A stretch of DNA of 64,000 bases, taken from the NCBI RefSeq assembly GCF_009928425.1, contig NZ_JAABNS010000001.1, positions 4,030,001 through 4,094,000 on the forward strand. Reading direction: 5' to 3'. Source of the DNA: Pseudarthrobacter sp. ATCC 49987 (lineage in GTDB: Bacteria > Actinomycetota > Actinomycetes > Actinomycetales > Micrococcaceae). The position numbers and the translations under genes were made by a program. How positions within the stretch are numbered: the first letter of the stretch is position 1; each line of letters opens with the position of its first letter. Shown here piece by piece: positions 17,860 through 27,001 of this stretch. The notes beneath the pieces are model-generated. The model made no database searches, was not told the origin of the DNA, and was given only the letters and a program-made list of their open reading frames with translations.

Positions 17860-18990
17860 TCAGCGGGCCCGCGGGCGGGACGCCGAGAAGATCGCCGGGG
17901 CCGGGCCCTCCCCGGTCGCGAGGTCGGCGAGGATCCGCCCGACGACCGGCGTGAATTTAAACCCATGGCCGGAGAACCCCGCGCCGATCACGAGGGGTCC
18001 GATGCGGTCGAGGATGAAGTTCTCGTCCGCGGTGGTGGTGTACGTGCAGCTGATGTCGGTGAGGGAGTCCGCGTCCAGGCCCGGCAGCCACGCCCGGGCG
18101 TAGCGCTGCAGCGCCGCCATTTGCGCGGGCTCCGGCGTGTACGACCTCCGGTCCGGGTCCACCACGGGCCCCACGCCGTGCCAGCCGGCCTTGACCCCCT
18201 CGCCGGGGGTCTGCATGCCGTAGACCGGCGAGTACCAGTCCGCGAACTCCGCGCCGTGGCCCGGGACATGGTTGAAGCCGGGCCAGATCGCGCCCTCGTC
18301 CGCAATGGCGAAGTGCGCCGGCTGTTCCTGCGTGACGGTGAGCCAGGGGAGCGCCGCCGCGGCACCGAGCAGTTTGGCGGTCCAGGCCCCGGCAGTGACC
18401 ACGGCCTGCCGGGCGGTCAGTACCTCGGTGCGGCCGCCGTCGTCGACGGTGAGCCGGACGCCGTCGTCCTCCACGGCGAGGTCCAGCACCTTGACCCGGT
18501 GCCGGATGTCGGCCCCGCGGTCCGCGGCCAGGCGCTGCAGCACCGGCAGGGCGGCGTCTGGATTCAGCTGACCGCCGTCGGGCATGTGCAGCACCTGCTG
18601 GTCGAACCGGATGCCGCGCCAGCGTTCGGCGGCTTCTGCCGCACTCAGGAAACCGGCCCGCAGCCCGGCCCGGTGCAGGGCGCCCTGCACCTCGCCCAGC
18701 CGGGGATCCGTTCCGTGGTTGACGACGCCGGTGCGCGCCAGGAGGCGCTCGCCGCTGTCCGTTTCCAGTTCGTCCCACAGCCGGACGGCCTCGGCCAGCA
18801 TGGCCACGTAGTCCGGGTCCGCGTAGCCGGGGTTGAAGTTCCGGGTGGTGCCGTGCGAGGCGCCGTTGCGGTGTCCGGGGCTGAACTGCTCCAGCAGGGT
18901 CACGGCCCGGCCGCGGCTGGCCAGGGCCCAGGTGGCCGCAGAGCCCATGGCCCCGCCACCGATGACGACGGTATCCAGGCTGGTCTTCAA
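17860..18990 (-). CDS. Sarcosine oxidase / N-methyl-amino-acid oxidase (MSOX family)
   Basis: This 376-residue FAD enzyme has a Rossmann dinucleotide motif IGGGAMGSAA at about 10-19 and Cys315 in DISCTYTTT, exactly the position that binds FAD covalently in Bacillus monomeric sarcosine oxidase. Other family marks are ASHGTTRNF and GAGFSGHGFKFTPVVG. It should oxidise secondary N-methyl amino acids to the amino acid plus formaldehyde and H2O2; exact substrate unknown. The start is TTG with a strong GGAGG upstream. It follows the AEC transporter on the same strand (58-bp gap), which may supply substrate. Confidence 0.9.
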   Translation of the reverse strand: MKTSLDTVVIGGGAMGSAATWALASRGRAVTLLEQFSPGHRNGASHGTTRNFNPGYADPDYVAMLAEAVRLWDELETDSGERLLARTGVVNHGTDPRLGEVQGALHRAGLRAGFLSAAEAAERWRGIRFDQQVLHMPDGGQLNPDAALPVLQRLAADRGADIRHRVKVLDLAVEDDGVRLTVDDGGRTEVLTARQAVVTAGAWTAKLLGAAAALPWLTVTQEQPAHFAIADEGAIWPGFNHVPGHGAEFADWYSPVYGMQTPGEGVKAGWHGVGPVVDPDRRSYTPEPAQMAALQRYARAWLPGLDADSLTDISCTYTTTADENFILDRIGPLVIGAGFSGHGFKFTPVVGRILADLATGEGPAPAIFSASRPRAR

Positions 18991-19047
18991 GGGGTCCTCC
19001 GGATGGTGTTGGGGCCGGGACCGGCGGATCGCCGGGCGCGGCAGGTG

Positions 19048-19974
19048 TCAGGCGAGGAGCAGCGCCACGCAGATCATGGCCGGCACGGCAACGATGGTGG
19101 TGATGAGCACGGTGTCCTTCGCGACGGTGAGGCCGGTCTGGTAGCGGGTGGCGACAACGAACACGTTCTGCGCCGTGGGCAGCGCCGAGGTGACCACCAC
19201 GGCGAAGAGCGCCTGGTCCGCCATACCGAGGACGAAACGTGCGAAAACATAGGCCAGCGCCGGGTGGACGATGAGCTTGAAGCCGCTCGCCAGCACGGTG
19301 TCGAGGCGGCGGTTGGCCGAGGCCTGCAGCGGCCGGGAGCCGTTGAGGCTCATGCCAAAGGCGATCAGCATGGCCGGAATCGCGGCGCCACCAATGAGGT
19401 GGATGGGCTGCATCACGAGCTCGGGAACCGTCCAGCCCGTGCCCGCTACGAGGAGCCCGAGCCCGGAGCCCACGATCATGGGGTTCCGCAGGATCATCAG
19501 ACCGAAGCCCAACGGGGTGGTCCGGTGTTTGCTCGTGGTGGCGTCGAGGGCCATCAGGAACAGCGGCGTGAAGAAGGCCAGCTGGAAGATCAGCAGCGGA
19601 GCCACGTAGCTGGCGTCGCCGAGGACGAAAACGGCAATGGGGATGCCCAGGTTGGCGGAATTGGCCAGCGACGCGCCCATAGAGGACATGAGGGATTCCG
19701 GAACCGAGCGTTTGAGCAGGAAACGGACAATGACGAAGAACAGCGCCGCCGTCGCGATGGCCCCGGCAGCCGTGACCAGCAGGGGTGCGGCGAAGACGTC
19801 GTGGAGTTTGGCCTTGCTGAGCGTTTCGAACAGCAGCGCCGGACTGGCGACGAAGAAGGTCAGGGCGCTGAGCACGGAGCGGGCGTTCTCGCCCAGAATG
19901 CCGAGCCGGCCGACAAACGTGCCCACCAGGATGATGCACCAGACCACGAAGAACCCGGCGAGAACGCCTAGCAT
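19048..19974 (-). CDS. AEC family (auxin-efflux-carrier type) transporter
   Basis: This 308-residue integral membrane protein has about ten hydrophobic segments in two halves (1-150 and 165-308) joined by a charged loop (DATTSKHRTTPLGF). NLGIPIAVFVLGD and PALLFETL are typical of AEC/PIN-like carriers, with the crossover motif containing Asn/Pro. The family exports or takes up small organic anions and auxin-like acids. It is first in a likely operon with the sarcosine-oxidase-like gene. Confidence 0.9.
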   Translation of the reverse strand: MLGVLAGFFVVWCIILVGTFVGRLGILGENARSVLSALTFFVASPALLFETLSKAKLHDVFAAPLLVTAAGAIATAALFFVIVRFLLKRSVPESLMSSMGASLANSANLGIPIAVFVLGDASYVAPLLIFQLAFFTPLFLMALDATTSKHRTTPLGFGLMILRNPMIVGSGLGLLVAGTGWTVPELVMQPIHLIGGAAIPAMLIAFGMSLNGSRPLQASANRRLDTVLASGFKLIVHPALAYVFARFVLGMADQALFAVVVTSALPTAQNVFVVATRYQTGLTVAKDTVLITTIVAVPAMICVALLLA

Positions 19975-20090
19975 GCTGCGGTCCGCAGCGTCGGGGGCGG
20001 GGAATGGGTGGCAGTCACCGTCCCAGACTAATCAGCTTTATTTACCCCGGGCGCCTGTTACGGCGGAAGTAGGCAGGCTGGATCCGGTCG

Positions 20091-20519
20091 TCAGTTCAGC
20101 GTGGCGTTGTTCAGGGCGTACGGGGGGCGCATGATTCCGGGGGTATGGCCCTCCGCGGGGTCGTTGCCGATCTGGACAATTTTGTTGTCGTTATCCACAT
20201 GGACCACCTTGGGGCTGTAGGCCCTGGCTTCCTCCGTGGTCATCTGGGCGTAGGTGATCAGAATGATGATGTCGTTCTCGTGCATAAGGTGCGCAGCGGC
20301 GCCGTTGATCCCGATCACCCCGGAACCGCGTTCGCCGGCAATCGTGTACGTCTCCAGCCGGGCGCCGTTGGTGACGTCGACAATGGACACCAGCTCGCCG
20401 GGAAGGATGTCGGCCGCTTCCAGCAGATCCAGGTCCACGGTGACCGAACCGACATAGTGGAGGTCCGCGTGCGTGACCGTGGCGCGGTGGATTTTGGACT
20501 TGAATATTGTGCGATTCAT
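20091..20519 (-). CDS. panD: Aspartate 1-decarboxylase
   Basis: This 142-residue pyruvoyl enzyme makes beta-alanine from L-aspartate for pantothenate/CoA synthesis. The self-cleavage site is Gly24-Ser25 (HYVGSVTVD), exactly as in characterised PanD, and Ser25 would become the pyruvoyl group. The substrate/active-site segments [10 protein letters not shown] and [16 protein letters not shown] are intact. The C terminus ([13 protein letters not shown]) is longer than in E. coli, typical of actinobacteria. It stands alone here without panB/panC. Confidence 0.96.
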   Translation of the reverse strand: MNRTIFKSKIHRATVTHADLHYVGSVTVDLDLLEAADILPGELVSIVDVTNGARLETYTIAGERGSGVIGINGAAAHLMHENDIIILITYAQMTTEEARAYSPKVVHVDNDNKIVQIGNDPAEGHTPGIMRPPYALNNATLN

Positions 20520-20596
20520 AACGGCACCAGTCTAGCGCCGGGGCGCCGCAAACGCTGTGAGCCAGCCAACAACGCCTGACAACAACGTCTGGCGGC

Positions 20597-21508
20597 TTAC
20601 GGGCCGGCGGGCGGGATGGACGCGGCCGTCTCGGCCAGGATCTCCCGGGCAGCCAGGATGGCCGGGCGCTTGGCGCTGGAGTGCCGCACCGAGGTAAAGA
20701 TGGTCCGGTGCGGATCGCCCGGCAGGGTGATCAGTTGCGACGTTGTGCCTCTTCCGGTCCAGACAAGGTCCGGCATGAGGGCCACGGCGTTCCCGGATTC
20801 GATCAGCCGGATCTGGGCTTGCAGGTCGGCGGTTTCGAAGCGGACGTCGGGCTCGAAGCCGGCGCTGCGGCAGGCCTGCTCGGCCCAATGCCGTGACGCG
20901 GCCCCACGGGGCTCCATCACCCAGGCCAGCCCGGCGGTGTCGGTGAGGGATGTTACGGCCGGCCGGCTGGCGGCGCGTGGCGGAACCGCGAGGCGGATCG
21001 CATCGCTTGTGAGCCGGAGCCGGTCGAGCTCGGCATAGCGGGGTGCCGCGTGTCCGGGGTACTGCTCGGCAATCACCAGGTCGAAGTCCCGGGCCCAGGT
21101 CTCATGAAGTGCCGTTTCGGGTTCCCGCTGGGTCATTTCAATCCGGACTTCGGGATACCGTGACGACATCCGGGTGAGGGCATCGGGCATCAGGGCCAGC
21201 GCCGCGGATTGGAACACGGCAATGCGGACTGTTCCCGTCACGGTGGTCAGTGAGGCTGCCAGGTCCGCCTCGGCCTGTTCCAAGGTCTCCAGGAGCTGTG
21301 CCGTGTGGGCCACCAGAACCTCGGCCTGCGGGGTGAGCTGGACCCGGCGTCCGGTCTTGCGGAGCAGTTCGACGCCGGCTTCCTTCTCCAGGAGGGCCAG
21401 CTGCTGTGAGACCGACGATGGGCTGTACTGGAGCGCCTCCGCGACCTCGGCCAGGGTGCCCCGGATCTTCAGTTCGCGCAGCAGGCGCAACCGCCGGACA
21501 TCCAGCAT
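20597..21508 (-). CDS. LysR family regulator, probable controller of the permease/PutA block
   Basis: This 303-residue transcription factor has an N-terminal winged HTH (about 5-60; TLAEVAEALQYSPSSVSQQLALLE) and a C-terminal effector-binding periplasmic-protein-like domain (90-300). It is transcribed divergently from the APC permease, the usual LysR arrangement. A 9-bp inverted repeat at 21521-21555 just upstream of its start is a likely autoregulatory site, and a related element occurs upstream of both the permease and putA. The ligand is probably an amino acid such as proline (inference from neighbours). RBS AAAGGA precedes the ATG. Confidence 0.92.
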   Translation of the reverse strand: MLDVRRLRLLRELKIRGTLAEVAEALQYSPSSVSQQLALLEKEAGVELLRKTGRRVQLTPQAEVLVAHTAQLLETLEQAEADLAASLTTVTGTVRIAVFQSAALALMPDALTRMSSRYPEVRIEMTQREPETALHETWARDFDLVIAEQYPGHAAPRYAELDRLRLTSDAIRLAVPPRAASRPAVTSLTDTAGLAWVMEPRGAASRHWAEQACRSAGFEPDVRFETADLQAQIRLIESGNAVALMPDLVWTGRGTTSQLITLPGDPHRTIFTSVRHSSAKRPAILAAREILAETAASIPPAGP

Positions 21509-21520
21509 CGGTATTCCTTT

Positions 21521-21555
21521 GTGAATTCTAATGGTTATTGATTAGGAGAATTCAC
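21521..21555. promoter_or_regulatory. Inverted repeat in the LysR-permease intergenic region, likely LysR operator
   Basis: GTGAATTCT (21521-21529) is the exact reverse complement of AGAATTCAC (21547-21555), with AAT/ATT and TAAT/ATTA pairs inside. Spacing and AT-richness in a divergent LysR promoter region fit an activator/autorepressor site. No experimental support. Confidence 0.5.
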
Positions 21556-21585
21556 TTTATCTAATGCAATCGGACTTGCATACTG
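21555..21585 (+). promoter_or_regulatory. Conserved upstream element of the permease gene, shared with putA
   Basis: The 31-bp segment has CTTTATCT-ATG-AA at its left and TTGCATACTG at its right. The same blocks at the same spacing recur at 23266-23296 ahead of putA (23 of 31 positions identical by eye). The shared part probably includes the core promoter (CATACT as a -10-like hexamer) and/or a common regulator site. Confidence 0.55.
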
Positions 21586-21652
21586 TTGTCGTTGAGTAAC
21601 CCCCATCACAGGGTGGATTGATGGGTGCCACACCTAAGCGGGAGACCCTGAA

Positions 21653-23116
21653 ATGACAACAAAAGACATCTCCAAGTCGATTTTGAGGCGCAAGCCCATC
21701 GACGACATCGAGGAAGAGAACCTTCACAGCGGCCTGTTCAAGAGCCTCGGGCTCTGGCAGCTGACCGCCATCGGCGTCGGCGGCATCATCGGCGTCGGCA
21801 TCTTCTCCCTGGCGGGCCTCGTGGCCCACGGCAGTGAGTCCGAGCCCGGCGTCGGTCCGGCGGTGCTGTTTTCCTTCCTGATCGCAGGCCTGGCCTCGGC
21901 GGCCGCAGCATTGTCCTACGCCGAATTCGCCGGCATGATTCCGCGCGCCGGCTCGGCCTACACATACGGTTACGTGGCGCTCGGTGAAATCATCGGCTGG
22001 TTCATTGGCTGGGACCTGCTGCTGGAGTACATCGCCATCGTGGCCGTTGTGGCCATCGGCATTTCCGGCTACTTCGACGCTTTCCTGTCCGGCATCGGCA
22101 TTCACATGCCCGCCTGGATGACAGCGACTCCCGATGAGGGGACGGGCGGGATTATCAATGTTCCCGCGATCGCGATCTGCCTGCTGGTGACCTGGATCCT
22201 GTCCCGCGGCACCAAGACCTTCGGCCGCTTCGAACTCGTGGCCGTCGGGATCAAGGTGGTCCTGATCCTTTTCATCATCGGTCTCGGCATCTTCTACATC
22301 AATACGGAAAACTACAACCCGTTTATGCCGAGCGGCTTCGGCCCGGTCGTGGCCGGCGCGGCCACGGTGTTCTTCGCTGTGTTCGGTTATGACGCCATGA
22401 GCACCGCTGCGGAAGAGGCGAAGGACGGCAAGAAGCACATGCCCAAGGCCATCATTATGTCCCTGATAATCGCGATGCTCCTGTACGTCGCCGCAACCCT
22501 GGTGCTCACGGGCATGCAGAACTACCAGGACATCGACCCCAAGGCCGGCTTCGCCTCCGCCTTCACGAGTGTGGGATTGCCGGTCGTCGCCACGATCATC
22601 TCGGTCTTTGCCGTGCTGTCGATCATGACGGTTATGCTCACCTTCCTCCTCGGCTGCACGAGGGTCTGGTTTTCGATGAGCCGCGACGGGCTGCTCCCCG
22701 GCTGGTTCGCCAAGACGGACAGCCGCGGCACCCCGCAGCGCGTCACCTGGATCGCCGGCGTCGCGTCCGCCCTGCTGGCCGGCGTGTTCCCGATCAAGGC
22801 CGTCGCGGACCTGACCAACATCGGCATCCTGGCCGCGTTCGTAGTCGTCTGTTTCTCGGTGATCGTGTTCCGGTACAAGAAGCCCGACGCGCCGCGCACC
22901 TTCCGGCTGCCGCTCATGCCGCTGGTGCCGGCCTTCGGTGTCCTGGCCTCCGGGTTCCTGATGCTCCAGCTGCACTGGGAGACCTGGCTGCGCTTTGGCG
23001 TCTGGCTCGTCATCGGTCTGGTCATCTATTTCGGCTACGGCCGCAAGCACTCGCTGATGAACCCGGACAGCCCGCGGCACGAAGAGGCCGTGGAAATGCA
23101 CCGCCACGTCGGCTAG
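21653..23116 (+). CDS. APC superfamily amino acid permease
   Basis: This 487-residue integral membrane transporter has 12 predicted helices. The N-terminal LTAIGVGGIIGVGIFSLAG is the classic APC substrate-binding GxGIF region. IPRAGSAYTYGYVALGEIIGW and FFAVFGYDAMSTAAEEAKD are typical of the cationic-amino-acid (CAT/YfnA) group. The substrate is not certain; the setting between a LysR regulator and putA suggests amino acids metabolised with proline. ATG with GGGAGACC upstream. A 22-bp palindrome follows the stop. Confidence 0.92.
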   Translation: MTTKDISKSILRRKPIDDIEEENLHSGLFKSLGLWQLTAIGVGGIIGVGIFSLAGLVAHGSESEPGVGPAVLFSFLIAGLASAAAALSYAEFAGMIPRAGSAYTYGYVALGEIIGWFIGWDLLLEYIAIVAVVAIGISGYFDAFLSGIGIHMPAWMTATPDEGTGGIINVPAIAICLLVTWILSRGTKTFGRFELVAVGIKVVLILFIIGLGIFYINTENYNPFMPSGFGPVVAGAATVFFAVFGYDAMSTAAEEAKDGKKHMPKAIIMSLIIAMLLYVAATLVLTGMQNYQDIDPKAGFASAFTSVGLPVVATIISVFAVLSIMTVMLTFLLGCTRVWFSMSRDGLLPGWFAKTDSRGTPQRVTWIAGVASALLAGVFPIKAVADLTNIGILAAFVVVCFSVIVFRYKKPDAPRTFRLPLMPLVPAFGVLASGFLMLQLHWETWLRFGVWLVIGLVIYFGYGRKHSLMNPDSPRHEEAVEMHRHVG

Positions 23117-23132
23117 GTACACCTACCCGAGT

Positions 23133-23189
23133 TGCGCTATCACTTTTGGCTCCCATCCGCGCCTTTCGGGAGCCAAAAGTGATAGCGCA
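23133..23189 (+). repeat. 22-bp perfect inverted repeat between permease and putA
   Basis: The arm at 23133-23154 (starting TGCGCTATCACTTTTGG) is perfectly repeated in inverse at 23168-23189 around a 13-nt loop, 16 nt after the permease stop. It could terminate the permease transcript, but it has no T tract and is longer and less GC-rich than the other terminators here. A dispersed palindromic repeat or protein-binding site is equally possible. Confidence 0.6.
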
Positions 23190-23265
23190 TTCGTGTGTTC
23201 CGGGGCGAGTCCACCTGGTCCGGAAATGTTCGATGTTTCTAACCAGTATTGCTCGGAAAACATCG

Positions 23266-23296
23266 CTTTATCTTATGAAAATCCGGTTGCATACTG
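23266..23296 (+). promoter_or_regulatory. Conserved upstream element of putA, shared with the permease
   Basis: This is the second copy of the element at 21555-21585, with identical CTTTATCT and TTGCATACTG blocks at the same spacing, 44 bp upstream of the putA ATG. It points to co-regulation of the permease and PutA, most simply by the adjacent LysR protein. Confidence 0.55.
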
Positions 23297-23339
23297 AACT
23301 TGGAACGGTCCACATTTTGAGAAAGAACGAGTACCAGCC

Positions 23340-26300
23340 ATGACCAACATTTCAACGGAGTCCGGTGTGAACACTGGCAGCGCGGCCGGGCACGCACCCG
23401 TCTCGGAAGGCTCTCCGGTCCTTGAGGCCGCAGCCCTCGCCGAGGAGACCATCGGGCTGGTACGCCACTGGCTCACTGAGGCGGCCAAGGTCCCCGTTGA
23501 CGCCTCCGCCGAGCAGCTCGCCGGTGTCCTGAAGGACCCCAACGGCCTTGATTTCACCGTCGGGTTCGTCGACGGCGTCGTCCGCCCCGAAGACCTGGCG
23601 GTCGCCGCCCGCAACCTCGCCGCACTGGCCCCCAAGGTCCCAGCCTTCCTGCCCTGGTACATGCGCAGCGCCGTCCGGCTCGGCGGCACCATGGCTCCGG
23701 TCCTGCCCCAGGTAGTCATCCCGATTGCCCGCCGCGTGCTCCGTGAAATGGTCGGCCACCTCATCGTTGATGCCACCGACGCCAAGCTGGGCCCCGCCAT
23801 CGCCAAGATCCGCAAGGAGGGGATCAAGCTCAACGTCAACCTCCTCGGCGAAGCAGTACTCGGCGAACACGAGGCCTCCCGCCGCCTGGAGGGAACCCAC
23901 AAGCTCCTGTCCCGCCCCGACGTGGACTACGTCTCCATCAAGGTCTCCTCCACGGTGGCCCCGCACTCAGCCTGGGCCTTCGACGAGGCCGTGGAGCACG
24001 TCGTCGAGAAGCTCACCCCGCTTTTCGCGCGCGCCGCCTCCTTTGCAGCCGGCGGACAGAAGGCCAAGTTCATCAACCTGGACATGGAGGAGTACAAGGA
24101 CCTCGACATGACCATCGCGGTCTTCACCAGGATCCTGGACGAGCCCGAGTTCAAGAACCTCGAGGCCGGCATCGTGCTGCAGGCCTACCTCCCGGACGCC
24201 CTCGCCGCCATGATCCGCCTGCAGGACTGGGCCGCCGCCCGCCGCGCCGACGGCGGCGCCGCAATCAAAGTCCGCGTCGTCAAGGGCGCCAACCTGCCGA
24301 TGGAACAGGTCGAAGCGTCCCTGCACGACTGGCCGCTCGCCACCTGGAACACCAAGCAGGACTCGGACACCAACTACAAGCGCGTCATCAATTACGCGTT
24401 GCACCCGGACCGGATCGGCAACATCCGGATCGGCGTCGCCGGCCACAACCTCTTCGACATCGCCTTCGCCTGGCTGCTCGCCAAGCAGCGCGGCATCGCG
24501 GATACCGCAGAGCAGAGCATCGAGTTCGAGATGCTGCTCGGCATGGCCCAGGGCCAGGCTGAAGCCGTCAAGAAGGACGTCGGCTCACTGCTCCTCTACA
24601 CGCCGGTGGTCCACCCTGCCGAGTTCGACGTCGCGATCGCCTACCTGATCCGCCGCCTCGAAGAGGGCGCCAGCCAGGACAACTTCATGTCCGCCGTCTT
24701 CGAACTGGGCGGAAATTCCGCAGAAAGCAGGGCGCTCTTCGAACGCGAAAAGCAGCGCTTCCTCGCTTCCCTCGCCAAGCTCGACGACGAGGTCCCGCCG
24801 CCCAACCGCCGGCAGAACCGCAGCCTCCCGGCCGAGCCGATGCCGCACGACTCGTTCGCGAACACCGCCGACACCGACCCCTCGCTGCCGGCCAACCGCG
24901 ACTGGGGCCGCGCCATCCTGGGCCGCGTGGCGGGCTCCACGCTGGGCAACGCCGCCGTCGAGGCCGCCACGATCAACGATGAGCAGACCCTCAACGCCGT
25001 GATCGATACGGCGGTGGAAAAGGGCAAGGCCTGGGGCGCCCTCTCCGGTGACGAGCGCGCCGCGATCCTGCACCGCGCCGGCGACGTTCTCGAAGCCCGC
25101 CGCGCTGAACTGCTCGAGGTCATGGCCAGCGAAACCGGCAAAACCATCGACCAGGGCGACCCCGAGGTCAGCGAGGCAGTTGACTTCGCGCACTATTACG
25201 CCGAATCGGCCCGCAAGCTCGACGGCGTCGACGGCGCCACGTTCGTGCCGGCGAAGCTGACCGTGGTGACCCCGCCGTGGAACTTCCCGGTGGCGATTCC
25301 GGCCGGCTCCACCCTGGCCGCCCTCGCCGCCGGCTCCGCCGTCGTGATCAAGCCCGCCAGGCAGGCCCGCCGCAGCGGTGCCGTGATGGTTGAGGCACTC
25401 TGGGAAGCCGGCGTCCCGCGGGACGTGCTCACCATGGTCCAACTGGGCGAGCGTGAGCTCGGGCGGCAGCTGATCTCCCACCCCGCCGTGGACCGCGTCA
25501 TCCTCACCGGCGGCTACGAGACGGCCGAACTGTTCCGTTCCTTCCGCCAGGACCTGCCGCTGCTGGCCGAGACGAGCGGCAAGAATGCCATTATCGTCAC
25601 CCCCAGCGCGGACCTGGACCTGGCCGCGAAGGACGTCGCATACTCCGCCTTCGGCCATGCCGGGCAGAAGTGCTCGGCCGCCTCGCTCGTGATCCTCGTG
25701 GGATCCGTGGCCAAATCCAAGCGGTTCCACAACCAGCTGATCGACGCCGTCACCTCGCTCAAGGTCGGTTACCCGGAGGACCCGGCCAGCCAGATGGGGC
25801 CGATCATCGAACCCGCCAATGGCAAGCTCCTCAACGCCCTCACCACCCTGGGTGAAGGCGAAAGCTGGGCCGTCGAGCCCCGGAAGCTGGACGAATCGGG
25901 CAAGCTCTGGAGCCCGGGCGTCCGCTACGGCGTCCGCCGCGGCTCCTACTTCCACCTCACCGAGTTCTTCGGCCCGGTCCTGGGCGTGATGACCGCGGCG
26001 ACCCTGGAGGACGCCATCGCCATCCAGAACCAGATCGAGTACGGCCTCACGTCCGGCCTGCACTCGCTGAACCCGGACGAAGTGGGCCTCTGGCTCGACA
26101 CCGTCCAGGCCGGCAACCTCTACGTCAACCGCGGCATCACCGGCGCCATCGTGCAGCGCCAGCCGTTCGGCGGCTGGAAGAAATCCGCCGTCGGCGCCGG
26201 CACCAAGGCCGGCGGGCCCAACTACCTTGTCGGACTCGGCGAATGGGCCAGCAAGTCCAGCACCGCTGCCGACACCCCGGCCGCCGCTCCCGTCCACGCG

Positions 26301-26894
26301 GGAGTCCGCAGGATCGAGCAAGCGGCCCGCGGTGTCCTGGCTGCCGGCGAGCTGGAGCCGCTGCAGCGTGCCCTGGCCTCCGACGCCCTCGCCTGGGCCG
26401 AGGAATTCGGCACGGCTAAGGACGTCTCCGGACTGAGCGCCGAGCGGAACATCTTCCGCTACCGGGCGCTGCCGGTCAGTGTGCGGCTCTCCGAAGGCGA
26501 ACCGCTCGCCCACCTGGTCCGGACTGTGGCGGCCGGCGTCCTGGCGGGCTCCGCGCTGACGGTGTCCACCGCCGTCGAAGTTCCCGCCCAGCTGCGCACC
26601 GTGTTCTCCGGCCTCGGAGTCGACGTGACGGTGGAGGACGACGCCGACTGGCTGGCCTCTGCGGGCAAGCTCGCCGCTGCGTCCAGGCTGTCGAGCTCAC
26701 GGATCAGGCTCATTGGCGGCAACGCCAGGGCCCTAGCCGAGGCGACCGGCGGGCGTCCCGACCTGGCGGTCTACTTCCACCCGGTCACCGAAGCCGGCCG
26801 CGTTGAGCTGCTGCCGTTCCTGCACGAGCAGGCCATCAGCATCACGGCACACCGGTTCGGTACCCCAAACCACATCTCGGACGGACTGATCTAG
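23340..26894 (+). CDS. putA: Bifunctional proline dehydrogenase / glutamate-semialdehyde dehydrogenase
   Basis: This 1184-residue enzyme oxidises proline to glutamate in two steps. The proline dehydrogenase barrel (about 140-480) has the FAD/substrate segment YLIRRLEEGASQDNF. The aldehyde dehydrogenase part (about 520-985) has TPPWNFPVAIPAG, the Glu of LLAETSGKNAII and the catalytic Cys of FGHAGQKCSAAS. About 190 C-terminal residues form an extra ALDH-related domain, as in longer PutA types. No N-terminal ribbon-helix-helix DNA-binding domain is present, so it should not self-regulate; the nearby LysR gene is the likely regulator. Start ATG 23340. Confidence 0.97.
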   Translation: MTNISTESGVNTGSAAGHAPVSEGSPVLEAAALAEETIGLVRHWLTEAAKVPVDASAEQLAGVLKDPNGLDFTVGFVDGVVRPEDLAVAARNLAALAPKVPAFLPWYMRSAVRLGGTMAPVLPQVVIPIARRVLREMVGHLIVDATDAKLGPAIAKIRKEGIKLNVNLLGEAVLGEHEASRRLEGTHKLLSRPDVDYVSIKVSSTVAPHSAWAFDEAVEHVVEKLTPLFARAASFAAGGQKAKFINLDMEEYKDLDMTIAVFTRILDEPEFKNLEAGIVLQAYLPDALAAMIRLQDWAAARRADGGAAIKVRVVKGANLPMEQVEASLHDWPLATWNTKQDSDTNYKRVINYALHPDRIGNIRIGVAGHNLFDIAFAWLLAKQRGIADTAEQSIEFEMLLGMAQGQAEAVKKDVGSLLLYTPVVHPAEFDVAIAYLIRRLEEGASQDNFMSAVFELGGNSAESRALFEREKQRFLASLAKLDDEVPPPNRRQNRSLPAEPMPHDSFANTADTDPSLPANRDWGRAILGRVAGSTLGNAAVEAATINDEQTLNAVIDTAVEKGKAWGALSGDERAAILHRAGDVLEARRAELLEVMASETGKTIDQGDPEVSEAVDFAHYYAESARKLDGVDGATFVPAKLTVVTPPWNFPVAIPAGSTLAALAAGSAVVIKPARQARRSGAVMVEALWEAGVPRDVLTMVQLGERELGRQLISHPAVDRVILTGGYETAELFRSFRQDLPLLAETSGKNAIIVTPSADLDLAAKDVAYSAFGHAGQKCSAASLVILVGSVAKSKRFHNQLIDAVTSLKVGYPEDPASQMGPIIEPANGKLLNALTTLGEGESWAVEPRKLDESGKLWSPGVRYGVRRGSYFHLTEFFGPVLGVMTAATLEDAIAIQNQIEYGLTSGLHSLNPDEVGLWLDTVQAGNLYVNRGITGAIVQRQPFGGWKKSAVGAGTKAGGPNYLVGLGEWASKSSTAADTPAAAPVHAGVRRIEQAARGVLAAGELEPLQRALASDALAWAEEFGTAKDVSGLSAERNIFRYRALPVSVRLSEGEPLAHLVRTVAAGVLAGSALTVSTAVEVPAQLRTVFSGLGVDVTVEDDADWLASAGKLAAASRLSSSRIRLIGGNARALAEATGGRPDLAVYFHPVTEAGRVELLPFLHEQAISITAHRFGTPNHISDGLI

Positions 26895-26931
26895 GCCCCT
26901 CCTCGGGGCGACAACACTCGGGGCAAAAAAG

Positions 26932-26972
26932 CGAGCCGGGCGGCCACCCTCCAATAGTGGCCGCCCGGCTCG
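26932..26972 (-). terminator. Terminator of the zinc-ribbon gene
   Basis: A 16-bp perfect stem pairs 26932-26947 (CGAGCCGGGCGGCCAC) with 26957-26972 around a 9-nt loop. Read on the minus strand it is followed by six T residues (A run at 26925-26930), so it primarily terminates the minus-strand gene ending at 27002. It may also stop putA readthrough from the other side. Confidence 0.85.
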
Positions 26973-27001
26973 TCGTCGTATGTGGGCCTGAGCCCGCCGG
27001 C

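Noticed and set aside
17957..19971. Two ~660-codon open frames spanning the sarcosine-oxidase and AEC genes
   Set aside because: They cross two real genes and the gap between them, with biased composition; typical codon-position GC artefact.
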